DNA of 64,000 bases from Mucilaginibacter aquariorum (GTDB lineage: Bacteria > Bacteroidota > Bacteroidia > Sphingobacteriales > Sphingobacteriaceae): positions 2,294,001 through 2,358,000 of the forward strand of contig NZ_JANHOH010000001.1 in assembly GCF_024498135.1 (NCBI RefSeq), in the 5' to 3' direction. This document shows positions 27,301-35,886 of the stretch, one piece after another; the stretch's first letter is position 1; every line of letters starts with the position of its first letter. Below the pieces are notes generated by a model that searched no databases, was not told the DNA's origin, and saw nothing but the letters and a program-made list of their open reading frames with translations. The translations under genes and the position numbers were made by a program.

Positions 27301-27443
27301 CAAACGTTGATCATACGCTATGGAAAAAAGAAAATGAGGATGTCCGGCGCCATGTTCGCTACAGCCAGTTACTCAACCCTGCCTGGTACAGCGAGGCAAT
27401 CAACTACTGTTTAACCAAAAATCTAATCACCTATGAACTTTAA
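24384..27443 (+). CDS. Large defence protein in the DruH position
   Basis: The 1019-residue protein has no enzyme motif I recognise. The middle is beta-rich (residues about 300-640, e.g. LSMGWNNWNVPIPAGLTELK) and the C-terminal third is helical (YFRICQQNALTYATFDILRA). It overlaps the DruE-like helicase gene by 11 nt. A two-gene unit of a protein of about 1,000 residues followed by a DUF1998 helicase of about 2,000 residues is the layout of type III Druantia (druH-druE). The DruH assignment rests on size and context, not on motifs. Unrelated partner proteins of DUF1998 helicases remain possible. Confidence 0.55.
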   Translation: MSVFNELLASRQLGRHSGQALWAYALDDAGFLQLSQTLAGVSNSEELDPVDCALYYAEWWKRCYNGGIPSKREVLDSIDGLRVTDEERFFQLARKGGQLLGVRWIKNQNTLYFKTLLLQGGLPVRHMSAHSGNYKNFLLKIIELNPSTIDDFAFDNDLTALLPKTSRNPEIYECCLSIVKAIMDNDEAYLSILNGNRELNEISSELRVKKLSLRVPVRRTRIKVAWMLDTHKKSIRLYLAFPEFTTEQFRNLFIRNNEEDQLDYVYKCYYNGVIVCKFIKKANGQYKTDWVNQHDLLWDGGDQLPDIYLTGIDGKRHSCNDLVGYLPRLDQATLWTAYDDTQYTLEKGRHTTGDTGFLLSLAAQHVSGGEAIEDLQLYGEAFQLIRFREIITVSQDGEERFFKTSSKKIDWYILDQRPKWIKRANYPITGSKPHIIAEDENGPIKIIDLKWRQSLSMGWNNWNVPIPAGLTELKLQIGDIIEYDTCFMLGRLERRVHSESLHQAQIELVNNLFVFQINENPWVHIDKAGPHTITLNLTSTSHIPAAIHGSLRSANQAHGLQFEMEPPFHGVAILDPGGEVLANNSSLTLNKLYGYRLMTNQDQLIVNMSNTSKKDIIISEPLERGLSSLMKLEDKIIQLYALSDIMDSTSEILLEIAEQKQFGQIKLAEYRIQRYEQRIAWNLDDQQRLQLQTAPLQPELFAVPLDCALDELYLRDLVWQDGIYTFRNENSPEKYIAFCGKEVRIQPEFICSDSLHEQTSAEDRLERINQLRDELLTAGADEEIWQRLLAYFRICQQNALTYATFDILRAASFSSELAARVFVFLAYSDETETFISESCGLLERDIGFCFHWAAREHWLAATEWIGFQSDEEVAELIFGNIFQYFEEQQPAESFKETAGYIFRDTRPRLKQGFHLNTEISKMRSLLGSKVLAELPKKCPKVPEAFKSIIGVNADLANVKLLLKSPVTVALSIANVDHTLWKKENEDVRRHVRYSQLLNPAWYSEAINYCLTKNLITYEL

Positions 27444-30400
27444 AAATTTATACCACCAGATCAATAACCGCCTAAAGGAGGCTATCATTTCTTTATGGGC
27501 GACCGGCGATGCGACGATGCAGCGTTATTTTTCACAGATCCTTGAACGCGAAGGCTTAATGGCCGAACCGGTATTTCAAACCGGATTTCCCTGGGAACCT
27601 TCACCCCTAACTTTTGGAGAGGCGGATAAGGTCTTCAGCAGGGATTTTATCGATAAACTTGCCGCCATCAGGGACCCCAATTTCCAGTTCCCACATGAGC
27701 GTCACCCCTATAAACACCAATATGAAAGTTGGGATACCCTCCTTAATCTGCGCCGCTCGATAGCGGTAACCACCGGTACGGGCTCGGGTAAAACAGAATG
27801 TTTTATGCTGCCTGTACTCTATGATATTTTCAAGCACAAACGGGACAGCGTGGGGGTCAACGCCATTTTCCTTTATCCCCTCAATGCCCTGATCGGCAGT
27901 CAAAAGAAAAGGGTTGATGCCTGGTGCCGGGCGCTGGGAGGGATCAAATACGCGGTGTATAACGGTAATACGCCAGAAAATGTGAAGGCCGCAGATGCGC
28001 AGGCCAAGCTCCCGGAACTCATGAGCCGTCCACAAATCCGAAAAGACCCACCACAGATCCTGTTCACCAACCCGGCGATGCTGGAATACATGCTCGTTCG
28101 GAATAAAGACGTTGAATTGCTGCAAAAGTCAAAGGGGGCGCTACGCTGGATCTTGCTGGACGAGGCACACACGCTCACCGGCTCAGGCGCCGCAGAAATG
28201 GCACTGCTTATCCGCCGGGTTGTAGATGCTTTTCAAACTGATATCAGCCAAATCCGCTTTGCGATCACTTCCGCAACGGTTGGCGCCGGACCGGAAAATC
28301 AGGAAAAACTTAAAAAATTCATGGCCGACCTCTGCGGCATTCCGGCCGCTCAGATCACCCTGATCACCGGGCACCGGGTATTGTCACCGGAATTAAATAT
28401 GGCACAAACCGCGGAACTGGACTCACGTGTCGTGGAATTGCGCAAAGAACTGTTGATCCAGCCCGCCCTTTCCCTTGGCGAGATCGGCCGCCGCTTTGAA
28501 ACGCCCGGCCTTGATGAGCGCCTGGACATTGTTGATCAATTGAGCAATCATCAGGTCAGTGGACGTTCCATCCTGCCTGTCCGCGGCCACTTTTTTGCCA
28601 GGGGCATCGGCGGTGTTTTTGTTTGTACGAACCCGGAATGTACCGTACACGGGAAGGACAAACCTGCGGCGGCACCGGGACACATGACCACCATAGCCGG
28701 CGGCCTCTGCAAATGCGGCTCGCAGTTGCTTGAGCTCGTCGCCTGCCGGACCTGCGACCACCAATTGCTCGAAGGGGAAAGGATCACCGACCGGAAGACA
28801 GGTGATGACCGTGTCCGCATGGTTTCGGCTGTTGTGCAGGACCCGTTTACCATCGATCTGGAAGACGAAGAAGAGGATAACACGGATCCGGCCAATGTCA
28901 CCAAGTTTTATTTTACCCGCAGGCAAGCGGATGGCCACTACCACCCTGATACGGTGAATTTTGACCTGACCACCGGCGGGGAACTGGTCTGGAACAATGG
29001 ACAGTTCACTGAACTGGATAGCGGCGCCGCGTGCCCACATTGCGGTGAACGTGTTCACAATCCGCAGCATTTCCGGTCTTCTGCATCGTTCATCAACCGG
29101 ATATTGGCCGACATTCTGTTGGAGATCACACCTGAAGCAGCCGTCCCAACTACGGATATGCTCTGGAAAGGTCATAAGTATATCTCGTTTACGGATAGCC
29201 GACAAGGCACCGCAAAGATATCAGCGCTCATAAACCAGGACAACGAAGCCAACTGGGTACGTTCACAGGTATATCACCGCCTGTGCCGTCAAAAGCAGCG
29301 GCAGCGAGCTGAGGCACCTGTCCTGTCGCCGGAAGAGCTGGAGTTCGCCATTGCGGACGCAGAAGAAGCACTGCGCAATAATAGGGTACCTGCACTGCAA
29401 AAGAAAAGGCAAAGGGAACTCGATGAATATATCGCCTTGCGCGACGAGGGCGCCACGGCTTTGCCACCGCTCACTTTAAGCTGGCGGGATGCCAAAATTG
29501 AACTGATGAAACAGACCGATTTCGGTAAATTGTTCCATGGCAACAACCCGGGTGATAAAGGACCGGGTGCCAGAGATGAATATCTGACAGCGCTGCTTTA
29601 TGACCAGTTCGCACGTCGTATGCCTAAAAAACGTTCGCTGGAAAACCTGGGTATGGTGAATCTCGTGTATCCGGACCTGGCCAAAGCTCACGTGCCCGCC
29701 CATGTAACTGCGCTCGGGATAAGTCCCCAGGAATGGCAGGATCTGCTAAAAATAGCGGCAGATTACGTTATTCGCCTGAAGTTTTATTTTCAGTTGCCGC
29801 AGGGCGTTTACCGTTATGGCACGGAATTCCTTCGCAGCTTTAGCATCTATAATCCCGATGCCCAGCAGGCCAGCACGTCAGAGAAATGGCCGCTTTTCGA
29901 CCGGCGCAGCGCCCGGCCTAATAAACTAGCCCTGCTGATCTGCGCGGGATTGGGTTTGCATGACCGTTCCGATATTGATAACGAAACCGAAGACCAGGTT
30001 AACGAATTGATGCGTAGCATTTGGGTGGCCATCAGGACACATTTGCTGGAAGGTAATGGTGACGGCTATCAAATGAATCTCGAAGCGGTCAGTCATTTTC
30101 AATTGGCCGGTCAGCTTTTTCTTTGCCCTGTCAAAAAGCGTCTCATCGATACGCAGTTTCGCGGTTATTCGCCCTGGATCAGCGGCAGCCTCAACCCGGA
30201 GAACATCCAGCGCTATGCGATCACACGTTCAACGCTATTTCCCGAATTTCCCCATGCATTCAATAAGGATGCAGAGAATCAGGAGGATTTGGCAGCAACC
30301 CGCGCGTGGCTGGCGGAGGCGTCGGCGCCGCTCCGCGAGGCCGGGCTGTGGAACAACCTGCATGAGCAGGTAATCCTTTACCGTCCTTTGTATCTTTCTG

Positions 30401-33333
30401 GCGAGCATTCCGCCCAGCAAAACGAAAAGCGGCTGGATCAACTGGAGCAGCAATTTGAAAAGTCGGAGATTAACATTCTCAACTGCTCGACGACCATGGA
30501 AATGGGCGTTGATATCGGCGGTATTTCGATGGTCGTAATGAACAACGTTCCGCCGAGCCCGGCCAATTATCTACAACGTGCCGGCCGCGCAGGCAGACGT
30601 TTCGAAGCTCAGTCACTGGCCTTCACAATCTGTCCGCCGAACCCAATCGGGATGAATGCCTGGAACGAACCGAAATGGGCGCTGACCCATCCCATCGCTT
30701 CACCTTATATTTCTTTTAGCAGCGAAACACTGGTCATGCGGCATGTCAACGCCTTCTTTTTAGGAAAGTTTGTCCAGGACGAGCTCAGCGGGATCAATCT
30801 GACGATCGACACAGAACGCTTCTTTTTTCATCCGCACGCACCGACCGCCACACTGTTTACCGACTGGATCCTGCGAGCGGATGTCTATCGCTGTGAAGCC
30901 GGCCTCGCCAGCGTGGTCAGCGGCACCCCTCTGGAAGGAAAGCAGTTCGCCTATTTGCTCAATAAGGCTATGAAAGCCTTTCAGGACTTGCATAGCGCTA
31001 CGATGAGCCAACAAGAAAGTTTTACGAACAAGCTGGCCCAACTCGACGCTGAGTTCGGTGACCGAACGCCCGCCTATAAAGCGGTTGATTACCAGTACCG
31101 CCAATTTCGGGAGAAGAATGCGATCGGTTATCTGGCCGAATCAGGCTTTTTGCCCAGCGCGGGGCTCCCGACGGGTATCATCGATTTCGATACCGTAAAC
31201 GTCGACGACCTGAAGAACAAAACCAATACCGGTAAGAAACCAGCTTATTTTATCACCCGGGCGCTCTCCGAGTTTGCGCCCGGCAACCAAGTCGTGATCG
31301 ATGGGAAAGGCTACGAACCGGCAGGTATTATTTTGAAAAACGACCGGGGTGTCGAAGCAGAACGGGAGATTATCCAATCTTGTAAAAACTGCGGTTTTCA
31401 GCGCATTCTTAAGTCAGCTTCCGCAGAAGATTTTAACAAGCCCTGCCCCCATTGCACCCAAACGGAATTCACCGGCATCAATTTCAAAGACCCGACCTTG
31501 GTCCGGCCATTCACAGAAATGATCCAGCCTGCCGGTTTCGCGGTCGATCTTTACGAAGAACCGACCCGCAAGATCACCGAGGCTTCGTCTGTCCAGTATG
31601 TCGACCCGCTACTGATCAACATCAAACCCTGGAACTCGACGAGCCTGGCGATCTATGATACGCGTGAAAGCGAAGAAAATGCGGAGATCCTGTATTATAA
31701 TGTCGGGCGCGGCAATGGTTATTCGGTTTGTTTACACTGCGGGAGGGCAGCCACCGATGCCGGAGACCTGCTAGGTCATACCCGGCTGCGTGGTGGCAAG
31801 AACAATACCAGAGATACCTCCGCCCTGTGCTCAGGTAACAGTGCGCCGCATGGCATTCATCACAATGTGATCTTAGGGGGCAAGTTCCAAACCGGTTTTT
31901 GCGAGATCCGTTTCCGTGATGAGCAGCACGGCTTAACCCGCGACGAAACGTTGCTTTATACGCTGGGGGCCGTGTTGTCGAAAGAGCTGGCCCATTTCCT
32001 GGCCATCGAACAGGCGGAGATCAGTTTCGGTATCAAACGTTATGCGCAGTTCTCTTCCGTTTTCATTTTTGATACGGCCAAAGGTGGTGCGGGTTATGCG
32101 GCGCAATTTCCTTTGTATGCCGAGGACCTCTTCAAGATCGCCCGAAAAGCACTGTCCGGCTGTGAATGTGAACACGCCTGCACCCAATGTTTGATCGATC
32201 GCAATACCCAGTGGCATATCGATAAACTGGATAAACAACCAGCCCTCGCCTGGCTGAAACGCGCGCTCAGCAGTCAGGTACCGGATGCGATCAGCACTGC
32301 CTATCCCCGGACCAGCGTATTAGCTTCGGAGATCAAAGCCGAACTGGGCCGCCTGGCCGATCACGGTAAATTACAGGAGGTCCGTCTGGTGGGGACCGCA
32401 GATTTCCAGAACTGGGAGCTGGATCGTTTACAGCTGATCAGCAAACTCCGCGGGAGAAGGATCAAAGTAAATTTTGTGCTCGAACAAGTGCTCGGGCAAT
32501 GGAGTATACAAGATAAAATGACGCTGATACAGCTGGAGGAGTGGGCATCCTGTGCTCAATACGACCCATTAGTTGCAGCACCGCTTCAAACGATTTGCGA
32601 GGTTATCTTGCAGGGTGGTGAGGTTGTTAGCTATTTAGCCGCTGATTTTGAAAGAAATTTTGATGAGCATTGGGGACGAGCCGATATTTCAGCGATTTAC
32701 AAATACCCGGGCGCAACCATCGCATCATTGAAGCCTATTCTAGTCCGGATTGATGAGCAACAAGTGCAGATCGCCAACATGAATGTCAGCGGTCCGATCA
32801 CTTCTGATGCGATCGCTGCCGAATTGCTGAAGTTGCTTCCTAGTATGGGCCTGGAAGACAGAATGCAGGGACAAACATTTGCGGTCTCTTATTACGATCG
32901 TTACCTGCGGACGCCGCTGGGCTGTATGATGACTGTTCAGTTCGTTGCAGGATTGCGGGACCGTTTAGCCTTCCGTGTCAGCTCGTTTACCTTTAAAGGG
33001 GTAGATTTCGAGGAGGACAGGGAGCCCTACATTGTATCCCACAATCTTCAAAATGCATTGATTCGGAACGAATTGATGGAAGAATTTGCAGCAGACTGCG
33101 GATTATCAAATGTCTTAGCCGAGAATGACAGCTTGCCGCACTTCCGGTATTTTGAGTTCAGGAACGAAAAACTCAAGGTCATCATCCGGCCTGATGCAGG
33201 CATCGCGCACGGTTGGTATCCCAGCGGCCCAGGTAAAACATTCAGTACGCGGACCAACGGTAGTACTATTGTGACCATTAACAAAAAGGATAATGATCCA
33301 CTATTATATACGGTATCTGTTGAGAATGTTTAG
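27433..33333 (+). CDS. druE: DruE-like superfamily 2 helicase with DUF1998
   Basis: The 1966-residue protein has TGTGSGKT (114-121), LLDEAHTL with DEAH at 243-246, SATVGAGPEN, and motif VI QRAGRAGRR starting near residue 1048. Several Cys pairs lie in between (CTNPEC, CKCGS, CRTCDH, CPHCGERVH, CKNCG/CPHC). The C-terminal DUF1998/zinc region has FDTAKGGAGY and the cluster CECEHACTQC (Cys1577, 1579, 1583, 1586). About 350 further residues of unknown fold follow. Size and architecture match DruE, the only component shared by all Druantia types. DrmA of DISARM also has DUF1998 but is much shorter. It is probably the motor that recognises or processes foreign DNA. Confidence 0.8.
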   Translation: MNFKNLYHQINNRLKEAIISLWATGDATMQRYFSQILEREGLMAEPVFQTGFPWEPSPLTFGEADKVFSRDFIDKLAAIRDPNFQFPHERHPYKHQYESWDTLLNLRRSIAVTTGTGSGKTECFMLPVLYDIFKHKRDSVGVNAIFLYPLNALIGSQKKRVDAWCRALGGIKYAVYNGNTPENVKAADAQAKLPELMSRPQIRKDPPQILFTNPAMLEYMLVRNKDVELLQKSKGALRWILLDEAHTLTGSGAAEMALLIRRVVDAFQTDISQIRFAITSATVGAGPENQEKLKKFMADLCGIPAAQITLITGHRVLSPELNMAQTAELDSRVVELRKELLIQPALSLGEIGRRFETPGLDERLDIVDQLSNHQVSGRSILPVRGHFFARGIGGVFVCTNPECTVHGKDKPAAAPGHMTTIAGGLCKCGSQLLELVACRTCDHQLLEGERITDRKTGDDRVRMVSAVVQDPFTIDLEDEEEDNTDPANVTKFYFTRRQADGHYHPDTVNFDLTTGGELVWNNGQFTELDSGAACPHCGERVHNPQHFRSSASFINRILADILLEITPEAAVPTTDMLWKGHKYISFTDSRQGTAKISALINQDNEANWVRSQVYHRLCRQKQRQRAEAPVLSPEELEFAIADAEEALRNNRVPALQKKRQRELDEYIALRDEGATALPPLTLSWRDAKIELMKQTDFGKLFHGNNPGDKGPGARDEYLTALLYDQFARRMPKKRSLENLGMVNLVYPDLAKAHVPAHVTALGISPQEWQDLLKIAADYVIRLKFYFQLPQGVYRYGTEFLRSFSIYNPDAQQASTSEKWPLFDRRSARPNKLALLICAGLGLHDRSDIDNETEDQVNELMRSIWVAIRTHLLEGNGDGYQMNLEAVSHFQLAGQLFLCPVKKRLIDTQFRGYSPWISGSLNPENIQRYAITRSTLFPEFPHAFNKDAENQEDLAATRAWLAEASAPLREAGLWNNLHEQVILYRPLYLSGEHSAQQNEKRLDQLEQQFEKSEINILNCSTTMEMGVDIGGISMVVMNNVPPSPANYLQRAGRAGRRFEAQSLAFTICPPNPIGMNAWNEPKWALTHPIASPYISFSSETLVMRHVNAFFLGKFVQDELSGINLTIDTERFFFHPHAPTATLFTDWILRADVYRCEAGLASVVSGTPLEGKQFAYLLNKAMKAFQDLHSATMSQQESFTNKLAQLDAEFGDRTPAYKAVDYQYRQFREKNAIGYLAESGFLPSAGLPTGIIDFDTVNVDDLKNKTNTGKKPAYFITRALSEFAPGNQVVIDGKGYEPAGIILKNDRGVEAEREIIQSCKNCGFQRILKSASAEDFNKPCPHCTQTEFTGINFKDPTLVRPFTEMIQPAGFAVDLYEEPTRKITEASSVQYVDPLLINIKPWNSTSLAIYDTRESEENAEILYYNVGRGNGYSVCLHCGRAATDAGDLLGHTRLRGGKNNTRDTSALCSGNSAPHGIHHNVILGGKFQTGFCEIRFRDEQHGLTRDETLLYTLGAVLSKELAHFLAIEQAEISFGIKRYAQFSSVFIFDTAKGGAGYAAQFPLYAEDLFKIARKALSGCECEHACTQCLIDRNTQWHIDKLDKQPALAWLKRALSSQVPDAISTAYPRTSVLASEIKAELGRLADHGKLQEVRLVGTADFQNWELDRLQLISKLRGRRIKVNFVLEQVLGQWSIQDKMTLIQLEEWASCAQYDPLVAAPLQTICEVILQGGEVVSYLAADFERNFDEHWGRADISAIYKYPGATIASLKPILVRIDEQQVQIANMNVSGPITSDAIAAELLKLLPSMGLEDRMQGQTFAVSYYDRYLRTPLGCMMTVQFVAGLRDRLAFRVSSFTFKGVDFEEDREPYIVSHNLQNALIRNELMEEFAADCGLSNVLAENDSLPHFRYFEFRNEKLKVIIRPDAGIAHGWYPSGPGKTFSTRTNGSTIVTINKKDNDPLLYTVSVENV

Positions 33334-33340
33334 AGAGTAT

Positions 33341-33378
33341 TTAACAAGAGGGCGATTATAAAATTGCCCTCTTGTTAA
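33341..33378 (+). terminator. Terminator after druE
   Basis: TTAACAAGAGGGC (33341-33353) pairs perfectly with GCCCTCTTGTTAA (33366-33378). The stem can extend inward through GATT/AATT to a 4-nt loop. A-rich and T-rich flanks suit termination in both directions. It ends the YegP-DruH-DruE unit 8 nt after the stop codon. Confidence 0.8.
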
Positions 33379-33660
33379 AAATTAATTTCTTATGCCCTGA
33401 TGAAGCTTATCTCTCCACCTTATAATAGGGTGAACTATACTTTATGGCACAAAAACGGGCTGGTTTATCACTGCATCTTTTATGCTGACTGGGATGGATG
33501 CATGGCTTAACCGAACATTTGACATCCGCATAAATTGAATCGCTATATACGCCGCCAAATGATCCTTATCAATTTGATTTAGGAACAATCAACAAAGGAT
33601 AACTATTTATTATCGATAACCAACATTAATTCTTCCCTTAAAGTTAGACAAAATTGAAGG
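33379..33660. other. Gap between the druE and tra terminators
   Basis: No convincing gene. The only start-to-stop frame of note is a 36-codon plus-strand ORF at 33400-33510 (MKLISPPYNRVNYTLWHKNG ...), rich in aromatic residues. It may be a fragment of a lost gene. The stretch is AT-rich and marks the junction between the defence island and the conjugation module; I see no att-like repeat. Confidence 0.3.
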
Positions 33661-33666
33661 ACAGCA

Positions 33667-33691
33667 AAAGAGCCTATTCACTAGGCTCTTT
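33667..33691 (-). terminator. Terminator of the tra operon
   Basis: AAAGAGCCTA (33667-33676), loop TTCAC, TAGGCTCTTT (33682-33691) is a perfect 10-bp stem. On the minus strand it is followed by TTTT. It lies 3 nt past the stop of the last conjugation-module gene. Confidence 0.85.
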
Positions 33692-33694
33692 AAT

Positions 33695-34849
33695 TCATAC
33701 TGATATTTTACGTTTTCGGGATGGCTGCTTTTTTTCAGGCAGCCCCTCCTTTTGCTGCTGGTTTTGTTTTTTACCGGTGGCCTGCTTGTGTTCGGGTTTT
33801 AAAAGTTCCTCGCGTTTGATCTTTTTCATCTGGTGGTCATAAAGGTCAACTGTTTTATACTGCGGGCTGGCGCTGATAAAGTATTTCTTTTCTTCGCCGT
33901 TTTGTTCGACGTTGATTTGCTGTGCGTTGCCTTTCTTTAAGGAACGGAAAAGATTTTCCTGGCCTTCAGCAGTTCGCATTTCTTTGATACCTTTATTCGC
34001 TATCACCTGTTCTAAGTCAAAACCGTAATTTTCGTTGAACCGTTTAATTTCCTTGTTACCGTTCTGGGTTAGGTTGTCCGGGTCCAGCTGCAGCCAGGCA
34101 TGGTATTTTTCGCCTTCTTTATTGAACAGCTGTTTATGGACAGCCCGGCCTTCCATCAGGTTAAAGGCTTCTTTAGCGGTAATGCCGTTCCCTTTATTGA
34201 TATAGAAGGTCTGGTTAACTTCCTGATCTTTGCCTTTATTTAGGCTGGCATCGAATTTATTGAAGAAATACATCCCTTCAGTATCACCTGCTTTGAAGTG
34301 CAACTGGTAATTAATGGGTTTCTGATTAAACTCGTGACGCGCATCAAGCGTGAACTCCGGTGTCTTTTGATTGATCTGTTTTTCCAGTTTGTCATTTAGC
34401 TTGTCGCCGAATCCAAGATTCAGTAAGCTCTTTTTTAAAAATTCTAAATTTTGCGTGTTCATAACATTTGATTTTAATAAATGAATTTGTGTTTGTGTTT
34501 CCGACCTGCTAATCGGTATAAATGAAAGTTTTTCATCCGAACCTATGCCGGCACGGGTTTGCAGCAATAGGATGGCATCGCTGACCGGCACGTCGGGCTG
34601 AAAGTTTTGCAATTGCCAGTTGCCGTTTCCGGCACCAAGGGTGGCAGAATACCCGATAAAGCTTAACCGGCCGTGTGCGTCCCGCATCAGGTCAAGATCA
34701 AACCCGATCTCACCGATAGCGGTGCTCAGTTGCTGGTCGTCCTTTTCCATAAAGATCGCTTTACGGAGATCGTCATTAACGCCCGGATCTCGAAAGCCGG
34801 CAGCTGCTAATTCCTGTTTTAATTCGTAATAATTTATAGCCTTTTCCAT
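33695..34849 (-). CDS. Conserved element protein (DUF3945-like), paralog A
   Basis: The ATG at 34849 (MEKAINYYELKQELAAAGF) leaves 10 nt to the preceding gene and gives 384 residues. The C-terminal half (LEFLKKSLLNLGFGDKLNDK, GMYFFNKFDASLNKG, AKEAFNLMEGRAVHKQLF) matches, element by element, the neighbouring protein at 34860-35882, so the two are paralogs. The Lys/Gln-rich tail (EHKQATGKKQNQQQKEG) suggests nucleic-acid binding. Such proteins are common on Bacteroidetes conjugative elements, with unproven function. It is the last gene before the terminator. Confidence 0.65.
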   Translation of the reverse strand: MEKAINYYELKQELAAAGFRDPGVNDDLRKAIFMEKDDQQLSTAIGEIGFDLDLMRDAHGRLSFIGYSATLGAGNGNWQLQNFQPDVPVSDAILLLQTRAGIGSDEKLSFIPISRSETQTQIHLLKSNVMNTQNLEFLKKSLLNLGFGDKLNDKLEKQINQKTPEFTLDARHEFNQKPINYQLHFKAGDTEGMYFFNKFDASLNKGKDQEVNQTFYINKGNGITAKEAFNLMEGRAVHKQLFNKEGEKYHAWLQLDPDNLTQNGNKEIKRFNENYGFDLEQVIANKGIKEMRTAEGQENLFRSLKKGNAQQINVEQNGEEKKYFISASPQYKTVDLYDHQMKKIKREELLKPEHKQATGKKQNQQQKEGLPEKKQPSRKRKISV

Positions 34850-34859
34850 GATGTAATGA

Positions 34860-35882
34860 TTAATGGATCCGTTGTCCGTTTTTGAGCGATTTACGCGGTG
34901 ATAAAGCGATGACCTGCGATTTTTTTGCCTGCTGCTGGGCAATTTTGTTTAACTGTTCGGCGGTTACCGGCCGCAATTTTGCATCAAATATTTTCAGCGT
35001 ATTGTTTCCCGGATCAGCCTGTACATGAATGCTTTGAAAATGCCCGTCGTGCTTCCAGTGGGTTGGTACCTGTTGCCCGTTCTCCAGGTAACGGATCAAT
35101 TCATCCCGGTTGCGGGTTATATTGGGCATTGTTTTAAGAGCAGAGGAAACGTCAAAGGGGTGATCAGTCGCATAATGCTTCACGCCGTCGTTACCAAGCT
35201 CCACCCACCGGTAGCTGTCCTGCCCAAGTATATCCTTAAACGGCTGTTTCAATGCGCGACCTTCCAGTAAGCTTAGCGCCTGGTTCGCTTTTAAGCCCGG
35301 CCATTCTGCTATTTCAAATTCGTATTTCCGGGACGTCTGCCCGTTTTGATGCAAGCTTCCATTCAGTTGCTTTAACTGGAAATCACCATAAACGTCCTTT
35401 CCAAAATGCAGTTCAAATTTTAGTTGCTTATCTGATGACAACTGACAGTTTAACGGCAGTTTTAGCTGGCTGCTATCGGGGTCGATATGGCGTTCCAATT
35501 CACCGGCTACTGATCCTAATCCACGGCCACGAAGCAGATCTTTCAGGTTAGTCATGTTTGCGGCATGCTGATGGCGCCGCCGATTCAGGTAAGCTGGCGC
35601 ATCGAATAAATAATCCTTCAGCCGAAATAACACCCGTTGTATCATATTCGGATACAATTGCTTTTGCAACCTTTTGATATGACTATCAAGCAGGGCCATA
35701 AATGGCTTTTCGTCCGGCCTGATGACTTCGCGGAGGCGATGTCCCGCCTGCTGCAGATGTTCCAACTGTAACTTCAGCAAGATGCGCTCATCTGTTGTCC
35801 CGGCTTTAAGCAGCGGTAATAGCTGGGATTTTTTTACTTCCCAGTTTTTAAAAGCGAGCAGGACACGATTCTCTGGTTTCAT
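34860..35882 (-). CDS. Conserved element protein (DUF3945-like), paralog B
   Basis: The 340-residue protein has an N-terminal helical region (residues 1-105, e.g. LQLEHLQQAGHRLREVIRP), followed by the block shared with paralog A: LKDLLRGRGLGSVAGELERH, FQLKQLNGSLHQNGQ and ANQALSLLEGRALKQPF. It starts 5 nt after traM, so it belongs to the tra transcript. The function is unknown; a role in DNA processing or regulation during transfer is a guess from location. Confidence 0.65.
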   Translation of the reverse strand: MKPENRVLLAFKNWEVKKSQLLPLLKAGTTDERILLKLQLEHLQQAGHRLREVIRPDEKPFMALLDSHIKRLQKQLYPNMIQRVLFRLKDYLFDAPAYLNRRRHQHAANMTNLKDLLRGRGLGSVAGELERHIDPDSSQLKLPLNCQLSSDKQLKFELHFGKDVYGDFQLKQLNGSLHQNGQTSRKYEFEIAEWPGLKANQALSLLEGRALKQPFKDILGQDSYRWVELGNDGVKHYATDHPFDVSSALKTMPNITRNRDELIRYLENGQQVPTHWKHDGHFQSIHVQADPGNNTLKIFDAKLRPVTAEQLNKIAQQQAKKSQVIALSPRKSLKNGQRIH

Positions 35883-35886
35883 AATC

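Noticed and set aside
28423..29205. 260-codon minus-strand frame
   Set aside because: Antisense to the DruE-like helicase; composition follows the codon pattern of the sense gene.
27433..33333. DISARM DrmA instead of DruE
   Set aside because: DUF1998 is shared, but the protein is far longer than DrmA and no drmB, methyltransferase or other DISARM gene is adjacent.
33334..33694. Attachment site or integrase at the defence/conjugation junction
   Set aside because: Only two terminator hairpins and a 36-codon frame are present; no tRNA end, recombinase or direct repeat seen.
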